The position numbers and the translations under genes are program-made. From an uncultured Eubacteriales bacterium (GTDB taxonomy: Bacteria; Bacillota; Clostridia; Oscillospirales; Acutalibacteraceae): DNA of 31,579 nt. Positions 14,170-21,456 of this stretch are shown here, in pieces. Each line of letters starts with the position of its first letter. The first letter of the stretch is position 1. Location of the stretch: contig CAKSQZ010000017.1 of assembly GCA_934486895.1 (NCBI GenBank), forward strand, positions 1 to 31,579, read 5' to 3'. Under the pieces are notes generated by a model. It made no database searches. It saw only the letters and a program-made list of their open reading frames with translations, and was not told the origin of the DNA.

Positions 14170-14607
14170 ATGAAAATTAAAGTGAAAAAACTCAGTCCGG
14201 ACGCTGTTTTGCCGTCCTACGGCAGTGATTTTGCGGCAGGTGCAGACCTCAGAGCGTGCACAAAAGAGCCGATAACGATTGAACCGCACGACACTAAAAT
14301 GATCGGAACAGGTCTTGCAATGGAGATCCCCGAGGGCTATATGGGGCTTATCTTCGCCCGCTCAGGCATAGCTTCCAAGCGCGGACTTGCTCCGGCAAAT
14401 AAAGTCGGTGTTGTCGATTCGGATTATCGCGGCGAGTTTATGGTTGCGCTGCACAATCATTCGTCTGAGCCGCAGAGTGTTGATGCCGGCGAACGCATAG
14501 CGCAGCTCGTTATCGTTCCGTATATGTCCGCCGCATTTGAGGAGGCTGAAGAGCTTTCCGAAACAGTCAGGGCGAACGGCGGTTTCGGCTCAACAGGCAA
14601 AAAATAA
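14170..14607 (+). CDS. dut: dUTP diphosphatase (dUTPase)
   Basis: A 145-residue trimeric dUTPase; it hydrolyses dUTP to dUMP and diphosphate, keeping uracil out of DNA and feeding thymidylate synthesis. All five conserved motifs are present in order: AAGADLRA, ARSGIASKRGL, GVVDSDYRGEF, GERIAQLVI and RANGGFGSTG. The ATG at 14170 is chosen because AAAAGGAG precedes it and the family starts here; the reading frame extends upstream over the end of nrdG without any motif. It completes a deoxynucleotide operon with nrdD and nrdG. Confidence 0.96.
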   Translation: MKIKVKKLSPDAVLPSYGSDFAAGADLRACTKEPITIEPHDTKMIGTGLAMEIPEGYMGLIFARSGIASKRGLAPANKVGVVDSDYRGEFMVALHNHSSEPQSVDAGERIAQLVIVPYMSAAFEEAEELSETVRANGGFGSTGKK

Positions 14608-14622
14608 ATTTTATAAAAAAGC

Positions 14623-14659
14623 AAAACTCCCGCGAATTTTATTGTTCGCGGGAGTTTTT
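14623..14659. terminator. Bidirectional terminator between dut and the DUF4886 gene
   Basis: AAAACTCCCGCGAA (14623-14636) pairs with TTCGCGGGAGTTTT (14645-14658), with T runs on both strands. It serves the two converging genes. Confidence 0.9.
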
Positions 14660-14670
14660 CATATAAGGAT

Positions 14671-15393
14671 CTACTTCAGGACTTCTGCCGCCGAAAGTTT
14701 TGCGGCAGCTATCTGCTCGTCTGTCAGCGGTTCGTCAAAGTCGCTGAAATCGACATTTTCGACCGACTTGCCTGTCAGCACGCTGTACCACAAAAGACCG
14801 AGCGTGAATCTTCCGAGTCCAAACGATGCATGGAAAGTGTCGCGGTGGATCTTGCCGACATCCTTCTCGATAAGCCGCTGAAAAGCCGCACCCGAGGGAA
14901 TAATACCGTCTGCATCCACTGCTTTTGCGGCGTCCTTGTAAGCATCTTTAATATCGTCAAACATCTGCTTTTGATCGGCGTAGCCGAGCTCCTTTGTCAG
15001 TCTGTCGCTGCCTTGTTCGTATGCCCATGTCTGATGAATGAGCAGTTTTGCTTTCGGACAAAGCTGGCGCACAAAGCTCGCAAGCGTTGTGATATAAGGC
15101 TGATAGCTTTCATATTTCGGCGCAAGATTGCTCACTTGCTGCAATGTGACAACATCCCAGTCGCGGCTGAGCAAAGCCTCCTTCATAGAAATAAAAAAGC
15201 CGGTAGATTCGCCGTTGAACTCAAGCGAATAAGCCTTTTCGCCCGAGAGCATATTGCGATAATGTCTCGATAGCGGACAACCGCCGATATAGAGGTTAAC
15301 GGCTGTCAGATCGACTTTTTGGGATCGTGCAATGCCATGGAGATAACGCATTGCGTCCTGAGAGAAACTGTTTCCGATTGCGAGTACATTCAT
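14671..15393 (-). CDS. DUF4886 SGNH-hydrolase-like protein
   Basis: A 240-residue protein with the DUF4886 pattern. The N-terminal block MNVLAIGNSFSQDA contains the block-I serine of SGNH hydrolases (GNSFS). WDVVTLQQVS and LLIHQTWAYEQGS are internal blocks. DTFHASFGLGRF near the C-terminus gives the Asp/His pair. Family members are probable esterases acting on acylated sugars or similar; the substrate is not known here. No signal peptide is visible, so it is cytoplasmic. The start at 15393 is supported by GGAAAGGTGAG upstream; an 18-codon in-frame extension has no ribosome site. Transcribed alone. Confidence 0.85.
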   Translation of the reverse strand: MNVLAIGNSFSQDAMRYLHGIARSQKVDLTAVNLYIGGCPLSRHYRNMLSGEKAYSLEFNGESTGFFISMKEALLSRDWDVVTLQQVSNLAPKYESYQPYITTLASFVRQLCPKAKLLIHQTWAYEQGSDRLTKELGYADQKQMFDDIKDAYKDAAKAVDADGIIPSGAAFQRLIEKDVGKIHRDTFHASFGLGRFTLGLLWYSVLTGKSVENVDFSDFDEPLTDEQIAAAKLSAAEVLK

Positions 15394-15483
15394 TATTCTC
15401 ACCTTTCCTGTTTTCCGCAAAATCCAACGAAACATAACTAAAACCAACGCAACAAACCAATTTTATAAACGGCATATGTCGTT

Positions 15484-15597
15484 TATAATAAAGACTGATA
15501 AAGCTTAAGGTTAGTCACACCTCGCTTGCAAGGATCTTTCTATTCATGTTTAGCGGTCGAGTCTCGGCATTTTGCCGGGACTTGACCGTTTTTTTGC
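15484..15597 (+). ncRNA. Candidate small RNA ending in an orphan terminator
   Basis: A strong rho-independent hairpin reads only rightward: 15553-15568 pairs with 15574-15589 over 16 bp, followed by TTTTTTT. Three internal pairs are G-U on the plus strand and would be mismatches on the minus strand. Both flanking genes run leftward, so no known gene feeds this terminator. TATAAT at 15484-15489 (weak -35) could start a transcript of about 100 nt. No convincing ORF lies inside. It does not resemble 6S, SRP or tmRNA. Confidence 0.4.
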
Positions 15598-15603
15598 CTC
15601 TTT

Positions 15604-17073
15604 TTATTCGTTAATAATTTTAAGATCGCGTCTGCCGGCGCATAAAGCTGCCTTTTTAATATCGTGTGTTTTAAGAACAAGATCACCGTCCCCACCGAAA
15701 GTGATAACCAGCTTTTTGGTGTAAAGCGGGCTGTCCACGGTTTCGTCAATGCAAAGTCCGCCGCCGTTTTTTCGGAGCAGGGAATAGGTGTTATACAGCC
15801 CGATACCGCTTCCGCCTTGCTTTTTGCGTGTTGTATGCCGCTTTATGCCGAGATCGTTTATAACGCAGCTGTCAAATTCGCTGCCGCTGTCGAACAGTTC
15901 TATCACATACTTTTCGTCCTGCTTTCCGACCGAAAGCAAAACATGCCGCCGCTCACAGTTCCAAACAGCGATAAATGCGTTTTCGATAATGTCCGCAAGA
16001 ATTGTGTTCAGATCGTTCTCACTTATGTATTCGGCAGTGATCGAGCTTATCTTTTCGGCAAACGAAACATCAAACCGTGTATCGAAATCCGCCGATCTCC
16101 TGAGCATATATTTGAGCATCGCATCGGTCGAGGAGATCCCGCTTTCAGGCAGAGTCGCGCTCTTTCGTTCATAGCTTGAAATAATGCCGCTGCGTTCGTC
16201 TGCGAGCGTTGTGATCTGTGAGAGCAGACCGCTTGCCTTTTCTCTCGCTGAGATGTCACCCGAAGCTATGCAGTCGTTTAGCATATCCCGAACAGCCATC
16301 TCAAGCGCAGGGATCATCTTGTTGTCCTTGTGGATTATCTCGGACAGTGAATCGTTGTGATGCTTTAATAGTTCGATCTCGTCCGACTGACCTTTCAGTT
16401 CCTCTTTTAGAAGGTTCCTTTCCTTTTCATTCACCTGCTCGATATACTTCCTTGTTATCCTGCGCCGCCACCAGAAAAACGATGAAAATGCCGCGATAAC
16501 AGCAATGAATATCGGTATTATAAACGGCATTGCATTGTCGGATTCTTTGCTGAAAAGAGAGTTTATCAACAAAACTGAAATGCAGATATAAACACCGATA
16601 TCGCCTGAACCCTTTTCAATAAAAACAGGAAGCGCATTTTTGAGCCTTTTTATACGGAGCATCAGCACCGCGATAACTATTTCAATACAGCCGACGAGCA
16701 CAGCCGTTACAATACCGTAAGCCTCGCTGTATCCGAAAAGCGGCCCCGTCAGCAGTCCGATCGGGATCATAACAACCGTCGCGAGCATATTGAGGCAGTA
16801 GGCAATTCCCGCCGACACCACCGATCCGACGATCGAGCGGTTCAAACCGCATCTGAACACGAGCGTGTTCCATACAATAAGCGTCGCAATGAAAACTATC
16901 AGCCTTATCGGCGCGGAAAAGCTGTTTAACAAATAAGCCTCTCCCGCCGCAACAACGGCAGGCACAAGCGATAAGGCGGCTTTCAGCTTTCCGCAGGCAC
17001 AGCAGGCGACTCTGGAAAACAAAAAAACACTGCAAATTCCAAGAAAAAAATATTTAACAACCGTTGTCAGCAT
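15604..17073 (-). CDS. GHKL (AgrC-like) sensor histidine kinase
   Basis: A 489-residue kinase. The N-terminal half has about six to seven membrane segments (about residues 1-225), a polytopic input region like AgrC/ComD-type peptide sensors. A coiled coil follows (about 230-265), then SEIIHKDNK, where the His is the likely phosphoacceptor; this differs from the usual HDxxN box of the AgrC type. The C-terminal GHKL ATPase has NTILADIIENAFIA (N box), ELFDSGSEF (D/G1) and KKQGGSGIGLYNTYSLL (G2). ATG 17073 is chosen because GGGGG stands 5 bases upstream; the frame runs 35 codons further back without a good start. It is divergent from the 13-codon peptide gene at 17210 and near the Spo0A-like regulator, its likely partner. 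Confidence 0.88.
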   Translation of the reverse strand: MLTTVVKYFFLGICSVFLFSRVACCACGKLKAALSLVPAVVAAGEAYLLNSFSAPIRLIVFIATLIVWNTLVFRCGLNRSIVGSVVSAGIAYCLNMLATVVMIPIGLLTGPLFGYSEAYGIVTAVLVGCIEIVIAVLMLRIKRLKNALPVFIEKGSGDIGVYICISVLLINSLFSKESDNAMPFIIPIFIAVIAAFSSFFWWRRRITRKYIEQVNEKERNLLKEELKGQSDEIELLKHHNDSLSEIIHKDNKMIPALEMAVRDMLNDCIASGDISAREKASGLLSQITTLADERSGIISSYERKSATLPESGISSTDAMLKYMLRRSADFDTRFDVSFAEKISSITAEYISENDLNTILADIIENAFIAVWNCERRHVLLSVGKQDEKYVIELFDSGSEFDSCVINDLGIKRHTTRKKQGGSGIGLYNTYSLLRKNGGGLCIDETVDSPLYTKKLVITFGGDGDLVLKTHDIKKAALCAGRRDLKIINE

Positions 17074-17147
17074 AAGATCCCCCAATAATAATGCCGCTTT
17101 CCCAAAAAGCAACCTAAAGCAATAGAAAACACCCTCCCTGAAAGAAT

Positions 17148-17175
17148 TTGTTTTGCACCCATTTAATTCTAAAAT
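17148..17175 (+). promoter_or_regulatory. Possible promoter of the 13-codon peptide gene
   Basis: TTGTTT, a 16-bp spacer, then TAAAAT. It would start transcription near 17182, about 28 nt before the ATG. Confidence 0.45.
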
Positions 17176-17209
17176 CAAAATTGCAAAAGGGATTAAGGAG
17201 GGAAAACAA

Positions 17210-17251
17210 ATGAGCTTTTGGGAATGGCTTATGTCGCTTATCAGAAACTGA
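17210..17251 (+). CDS. 13-residue peptide gene MSFWEWLMSLIRN (candidate signal peptide)
   Basis: A complete microgene: AAGGAGGG (17195-17202), 7-base spacing, ATG, 13 codons, the tandem stop TGA-TAA, then a strong terminator (17263-17292). The peptide MSFWEWLMSLIRN puts its polar residues Ser2, Glu5, Ser9 and Arg12 at 3-4-3 spacing, so they share one face of a helix. Phe, Trp, Leu, Met and Ile fill the other face: an amphipathic helix without a signal sequence, like leaderless phenol-soluble modulins or short Trp-containing pheromones. It is encoded between, and on the opposite strand from, a polytopic sensor kinase and its regulator. No gene follows on its strand before the terminator, so it is not an attenuation leader. 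A role as the kinase's ligand is inference. A 7-bp inverted repeat (TTATCAG/CTGATAA) overlaps its end. Confidence 0.65.
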   Translation: MSFWEWLMSLIRN

Positions 17252-17262
17252 TAAACGATCGT

Positions 17263-17292
17263 AAAAAAGCAGTCGGTTCAGACTGCTTTTTT
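17263..17292. terminator. Bidirectional terminator between the peptide gene and the response regulator
   Basis: AAAAAAGCAGTC (17263-17274) pairs with GACTGCTTTTTT (17281-17292) around GGTTCA. T runs on both strands stop the peptide gene rightward and the regulator gene leftward, so the kinase must have its own promoter. Confidence 0.92.
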
Positions 17293-17311
17293 CTTTTAAA
17301 ATACAGCCGTT

Positions 17312-18094
17312 TTAAAAATCATTTTTAATGCGTCCGGCATAATAATATATAAATTCGGTTATCGTCGGCACACCCTTTGCCGAGCTGATAGGTGCGGTGT
17401 AAACTCTGAGCAGTGTATCAATATCGGTTGTGCGCCATGCTTTGTCTATAGCGTTCTGCATTGCCCTTTCAACACTGCTGTCTGTCTTGCTGTACCGCCT
17501 GCCTATAATACTGCACAAATTCTGAGTCGGCTTTTCCGAAACAATGAGTATCGCGTCCGAAAGATACTTGTATCCCACAGCCTTCGGGCTGATCCCGACT
17601 CTGTCAAGCTCGGTCATAATACGGCGTGTCAGCCGTTTCGAATGCTGTGCGGGCGGCTCGTGTAAAGCACCTTCTGCGGCAGCTTTTCTGCGGCTTCTGA
17701 CCGAATCGCTTATCATACGGATAAATTCAAGCACAGCTTCCTCCGAGTAGTCCTCCTGATGCTTCGACATTATAAAATCCGCACCGAGCGCTCTCGCTGT
17801 TTCATATGTCACACCGCTTGAATTGTTTGTAGTCACCAGAATATACGGCATAACGACAGGATTCATCTCTCTGAGCTCTTTGAGCACAGAAAGACCGTTT
17901 CCGCTGCCGAGATGAAGTTCAAGATCGAGTATTATCACATCAGGCAGACTTTCTCTCACCGTCTCAATCGCTTTTCGGGCGCTGTTTGTGACTCCGATAA
18001 TATCAAGATCGCTGCATCCGTCGGCAAGGCTTTCAAACCTATTGCAGGCATCAATATCGTCTTCAACAAGCAAAATATTCAGCTTTCGCTCCAT
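17312..18094 (-). CDS. Response regulator with Spo0A-type DNA-binding domain
   Basis: A 260-residue regulator. The receiver domain (about residues 1-125) has the acidic pair EDD (11-13), phosphoacceptor Asp57 (VIILDLEL), a Thr in LVTTN, and the conserved Lys in IMSKH. A linker follows (about 130-150). The C-terminal domain (about 152-260) matches Spo0A's effector: RIMTELDRVGISPKAVGYKY, LSDAI, then a recognition-helix region SSVERAMQNAIDKAW (compare SRVERAIRHAIEVAW) and the final ITEFIYYYA. It should bind 0A-box-like DNA when phosphorylated. The C-domain sequence is diverged, so this is probably a paralogue rather than the master sporulation regulator. GGGAGGAGAGG lies before the ATG. It has its own promoter and terminator, separate from the kinase. 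Confidence 0.88.
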   Translation of the reverse strand: MERKLNILLVEDDIDACNRFESLADGCSDLDIIGVTNSARKAIETVRESLPDVIILDLELHLGSGNGLSVLKELREMNPVVMPYILVTTNNSSGVTYETARALGADFIMSKHQEDYSEEAVLEFIRMISDSVRSRRKAAAEGALHEPPAQHSKRLTRRIMTELDRVGISPKAVGYKYLSDAILIVSEKPTQNLCSIIGRRYSKTDSSVERAMQNAIDKAWRTTDIDTLLRVYTAPISSAKGVPTITEFIYYYAGRIKNDF

Positions 18095-18133
18095 AAAAGC
18101 CTCTCCTCCCGCAAATGTTTGCTTTATTTTATA

Positions 18134-18162
18134 ATTATAGCACCGTAAAATATAAAGTGCAA
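18134..18162 (-). promoter_or_regulatory. Promoter of the response regulator gene
   Basis: Reading leftward: TTGCAC, 17-bp spacer, TATAAT with an extended TGC before it. Confidence 0.75.
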
Positions 18163-18224
18163 CAAAAAACTACGAAAACCAACAAAGCGTTTTCTCTGCT
18201 GTGCCCATTGTCGGAAAAACGGGG

Positions 18225-18253
18225 TTTACATTTAATAATCGGTCTGTTATAAT
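18225..18253 (+). promoter_or_regulatory. Promoter of metA
   Basis: TTTACA, 17-bp spacer, TATAAT preceded by TGT (extended -10). Predicted start near 18260; the leader is about 80 nt, too short for a SAM-I riboswitch. Confidence 0.8.
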
Positions 18254-18266
18254 TATATTAAAATAT

Positions 18267-18296
18267 CATTGTTTTGAAATGATTAAACAAACAATG
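18267..18296. promoter_or_regulatory. Inverted repeat just downstream of the metA promoter
   Basis: CATTGTTT (18267-18274) and AAACAATG (18289-18296) form an 8-bp dyad at about +8 to +37, positioned like an operator or a leader hairpin. Confidence 0.4.
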
Positions 18297-18342
18297 CAGT
18301 TTTGCTGCAAAAAATACACACTGATATAAGAGGTAATGTGCG

Positions 18343-19263
18343 ATGCCGATCAAAATTCCGAATACACTTCCGGCAGCGAAAACACTGGAAAACGAAAACA
18401 TTTTCGTAATGACAGAAACACGGGCGGTTCATCAGGATATCCGTCCGCTTAAAATAGTTATTTTAAATCTGATGCCTACAAAAATAGCAACTGAGACGCA
18501 GCTTTTGCGCCTGCTTTCAAACACTCCGCTTCAGATAGAAGCGCAGTTTCTGAGCACTGCGACATACCATGCCAAAAATGTATCGCAGGAGCATCTCGTT
18601 TCGTTTTACAAAACCTTCGATGAGATCAGAGACGATAGGTACGACGGTCTTATCATAACGGGCGCACCTGTTGAAACGATGGAGTTTAAGGATGTCGCTT
18701 ATTGGGATGAGCTTTGCAGGATCCTTGATTGGTCTGACACAAATGTTTATTCGACATTCCATATTTGCTGGGGAGCTATTGCAGGGCTGTATCATCGCTA
18801 CGGTATCGAAAAGCGGATAACCGACAAAAAGCTGTTCGGCATTTATGAGCACGAAACGGTTATCAAAACACATCCGCTTTTGAGAGGATTTGATGATACT
18901 TTCTATGCGCCGCATTCAAGGCGTTTTCGTGTCGATAAAGAAGATGTCGCCGCCGCAGGGCTGGATATTCTGACATTCTCCGGCGAAACGGGTATCCACA
19001 TCTGCGCCGACCGCCGTTGCAGACAGTTTTTTGTCACAGGTCACGGCGAGTACGACAGACTGACTCTTGCACGCGAGTACGACCGCGATATAAATGCAGG
19101 CATAGATATTGACAAGCCGTTTCAGTATTTCCCGAACGATGATCCGCGCAGACTGCCGATAATGAATTGGCGCGCTCATGCGGCATTGATGTTTTCAAAC
19201 TGGCTGAACTTCATCGTTTATCAGCACACGCCCTATGACCTGAGCGAACTGCAAACTCATTGA
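18343..19263 (+). CDS. metA: Homoserine O-acetyltransferase (MetA family)
   Basis: A 306-residue acyltransferase for the first committed step of methionine synthesis, acylating homoserine. The catalytic Cys142 is in STFHICWGAIAG; His and Glu partners lie in APHSRR and GHGEYDR. Residue 111 is Glu (GAPVETMEF). In this family, Glu at this place goes with acetyl-CoA use and Gly with succinyl-CoA use, so the product is predicted to be O-acetylhomoserine in spite of the common succinyltransferase label. Length and N-terminus (MPIKIPNTLPA) are normal. The ATG is preceded by AAGAGGTAATG-like spacing (GAGG). The next gene starts 21 bp downstream and is probably co-transcribed. Confidence 0.95.
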   Translation: MPIKIPNTLPAAKTLENENIFVMTETRAVHQDIRPLKIVILNLMPTKIATETQLLRLLSNTPLQIEAQFLSTATYHAKNVSQEHLVSFYKTFDEIRDDRYDGLIITGAPVETMEFKDVAYWDELCRILDWSDTNVYSTFHICWGAIAGLYHRYGIEKRITDKKLFGIYEHETVIKTHPLLRGFDDTFYAPHSRRFRVDKEDVAAAGLDILTFSGETGIHICADRRCRQFFVTGHGEYDRLTLAREYDRDINAGIDIDKPFQYFPNDDPRRLPIMNWRAHAALMFSNWLNFIVYQHTPYDLSELQTH

Positions 19264-19284
19264 ATATAGGAAAGGACGATAAAA

Positions 19285-19764
19285 ATGGACGATATAAACC
19301 GCAAAAAGCTGTCGAAAACCGATCTTTTAAAAGTAATATGCGATCAGGAGCAGGAGATCTGTGATCTTAAATTCAAGCTCGAAACACTTAAAACTCAGCT
19401 TCAGGATAAGAATATCCGATTGGAGGAATGCGGCTCTATTGCTGCCGCTGCTGTCGATGTGAGCGGAGTTTTCGAAGCGGCTCAGAAAGCTGCGGATATT
19501 TATCTCAACAGCGTTAAAGAGCAGACTGAAAAGCAGAAAAAACTGCTTTTGGAAAGCGAAACAGAGATAACAGCGCAGAGCGAGAAAATTATAAGCGATG
19601 CAAAAGCCGCAGCAGAGAAGATGATCGCCGATGCCGAAAAGCAGGCGGACTCAAAGTGGACAGACCTTTCAAACAGGCTGGAAGAGTTCTATTCGGTGCA
19701 TGAAGGTTTAAAGGAATTGCTCGATCGCTCGGGTGTCGATGCTGAACGCCTTATAGAAAAATAA
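19285..19764 (+). CDS. Coiled-coil protein of unknown function
   Basis: A 159-residue, highly charged helical protein with no membrane segment. Residues about 20-50 and 80-138 have heptad-like, Ala/Glu/Lys/Gln-rich coiled-coil character (ISDAKAAAEKMIADAEKQAD). It resembles DivIVA/SepF-associated or ATP-synthase-b-like helical proteins in composition only. The start is supported by GGAAAGGACG upstream. It lies 21 bp after metA; the link to methionine synthesis is probably just shared transcription. Confidence 0.75.
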   Translation: MDDINRKKLSKTDLLKVICDQEQEICDLKFKLETLKTQLQDKNIRLEECGSIAAAAVDVSGVFEAAQKAADIYLNSVKEQTEKQKKLLLESETEITAQSEKIISDAKAAAEKMIADAEKQADSKWTDLSNRLEEFYSVHEGLKELLDRSGVDAERLIEK

Positions 19765-19802
19765 ATATAATCAAAGTCCTGCTTTAATCAGATATAAAAC
19801 AG

Positions 19803-19834
19803 ATCCGCCGTGCATAATTTTATGCACGGCGGAT
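19803..19834. terminator. Terminator between the coiled-coil gene and ridA
   Basis: ATCCGCCGTGCATA (19803-19816) pairs with TATGCACGGCGGAT (19821-19834), followed by GTTTTCTTTT on the plus strand. It separates convergent genes and is probably used in both directions. Confidence 0.88.
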
Positions 19835-19845
19835 GTTTTCTTTTG

Positions 19846-20217
19846 TTAAACCTCGGCGATGACCTCAACCTCAGCCAAAACATTTTTCGGCAGCTGCTTC
19901 ACCGCAACGCACGAACGGGCAGGCTTTGATGTAAAATACTCGCCGTAGACCGCGTTGAACGCCGCAAAGTCATTCATATCGGCAAGAAAGCAAACGGTTT
20001 TAACAGCCTTGTCAAGGCTTGTTCCGGCGGCTTTCAGCACCTCTGAAAGGTTTTTGCAGATCTGATGAGTCTGCTCCTCAATAGTCACAGCTTTTATTTC
20101 GCCGCTTTGAGGATCGATCGGGATCTGACCCGATGTGAAAACAAGGCCTCCGCTGACGATAGCCTGCGAATAAGGGCCGATAGCGTCCGGTGCGGATTTG
20201 GTATAAACTTTTTCCAT
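19846..20217 (-). CDS. ridA: RidA-family enamine/imine deaminase
   Basis: A 123-residue trimeric enzyme that hydrolyses reactive 2-aminoacrylate and related imines released by PLP enzymes such as threonine/serine dehydratase. Family motifs are present: APDAIGPYSQAI, FTSGQIPIDP, and RSCVAVKQLPKNVLAEVEVIA with the conserved Arg. ATG 20217 is preferred to GTG 20226 because AAGGAGTG lies 9 bases upstream and the longer start overlaps it. It follows ilvA by 12 bp on the same strand, a pairing that fits detoxification of the IlvA intermediate. Confidence 0.95.
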   Translation of the reverse strand: MEKVYTKSAPDAIGPYSQAIVSGGLVFTSGQIPIDPQSGEIKAVTIEEQTHQICKNLSEVLKAAGTSLDKAVKTVCFLADMNDFAAFNAVYGEYFTSKPARSCVAVKQLPKNVLAEVEVIAEV

Positions 20218-20229
20218 AAATAACACTCC

Positions 20230-21429
20230 TTATAAATTGACTATTTTATAGCCCGCCTTGGAAAGCGAAGCCTTTATCTCTTCGATATGCTCGTAGTTTC
20301 TGGTCTCCAGACCGATCCTGAGATAACAACCGTTGACATCGGCACCTTCGTTTGCACGCTCGTGATGCACCGAAATAACATTTCCGCCGTGCTTTGCGAT
20401 GATCTGCGAAACACCCACAAGCTGACCGGGCTTGTCGATAAGCTCGATAGTGAGAGTCGCGGTTCTGCCCGATTTTAGCAGGCCGCGCTTTATAACTCTT
20501 GAAAGTATCGTAACATCGATATTACCGCCCGAAACAAGGCAAACGACCTTTTTACCCTTTATCGGAAGCTTATTGAACATCGCGGCGGCGACCGAAACAG
20601 CGCCCGCACCTTCGGCGATCATCTTATTGCGCTCGATAAGGTGGAGTATCGCAGATGAGATCTCATCATCGGTAACAGTAACAATATCGTCAACATACTT
20701 GCGGCAAAGCTCAAATGTGTTTTCGCCCGGCTCTTTGACCGCGATACCGTCGGCAATGGTCTTAACATCGTCGAGGCGCAGTATCTTATTCGCCGCAATC
20801 GAATTGACCATGCTCGGAGCACCTGCCGCCTGAACACCGTAGACCTTTATGTTCGGCTTCAGGTTTTTAAGTGCGAAGGCAACTCCCGAAATAAGTCCGC
20901 CGCCGCCGATCGGAACGATAACCGCGTCCGCATCGTCAAGCTCATCGAGTATTTCAAGACCGATAGTGCCTTGACCGGCGATAACATTTTCGTCGTCAAA
21001 CGGGTGAATAAAGGTGTAGTTTTTCTCATCGCGCAGGCGAATAGCCTCGTTGTATGCGTCGTCGTAAACGCCCGGCACCATATTGACATCGGCTCCGTAA
21101 CGCTTTGTTGCTTCGACTTTTGAAATCGGGGCGCCGTCGGGCAGGCAGATAAGCGATTTAATACCGTATTTTGTCGCGGCAAGCGCAACTCCCTGAGCAT
21201 GGTTTCCCGCCGAGCAGGCAATAACACCGTGCGATTTCTCCTCATCGGTAAGGCAGGCGATCTTATAGCCCGAACCTCTTACCTTAAATGAACCGGTTAT
21301 CTGAAGGTTTTCGGGCTTCAGATATATCTCGCAGTCGGGGTTTACATGCGGAGCGGCGGTAAGAGAGGTCGGTCTGATCACATTTTTCAAAACAAATGAA
21401 GCATGATAGATCTTGTCAAGGGTCAGCAA
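20230..21429 (-). CDS. ilvA: Threonine dehydratase with ACT domain
   Basis: A 399-residue PLP enzyme converting threonine to 2-oxobutyrate, the entry to isoleucine synthesis. The PLP Lys49 is in ITGSFKVRG; SAGNHAQG and PIGGGGLISG bind the cofactor. An ACT-type regulatory region occupies about residues 325-399 (TIELIDKPGQLVGVSQII). The start is TTG 21429: AAAGGA (about 21439-21444) is 9 bases before it, and MLTLDKIYHASFVLKNVI is the usual N-terminus. ATG 21447 lacks a ribosome site, and the longer open frame runs back through the T-box leader. Expression should respond to uncharged tRNA-Ile through that leader. Confidence 0.95.
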   Translation of the reverse strand: MLTLDKIYHASFVLKNVIRPTSLTAAPHVNPDCEIYLKPENLQITGSFKVRGSGYKIACLTDEEKSHGVIACSAGNHAQGVALAATKYGIKSLICLPDGAPISKVEATKRYGADVNMVPGVYDDAYNEAIRLRDEKNYTFIHPFDDENVIAGQGTIGLEILDELDDADAVIVPIGGGGLISGVAFALKNLKPNIKVYGVQAAGAPSMVNSIAANKILRLDDVKTIADGIAVKEPGENTFELCRKYVDDIVTVTDDEISSAILHLIERNKMIAEGAGAVSVAAAMFNKLPIKGKKVVCLVSGGNIDVTILSRVIKRGLLKSGRTATLTIELIDKPGQLVGVSQIIAKHGGNVISVHHERANEGADVNGCYLRIGLETRNYEHIEEIKASLSKAGYKIVNL

Positions 21430-21456
21430 AAAATCAAGTCCTTTCATTAGTGTGTC

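Noticed and set aside
17074..17178. 35-residue N-terminal extension of the sensor kinase
   Set aside because: No ribosome site before TTG 17178; the first membrane segment follows the ATG at 17073, which has GGGGG upstream.
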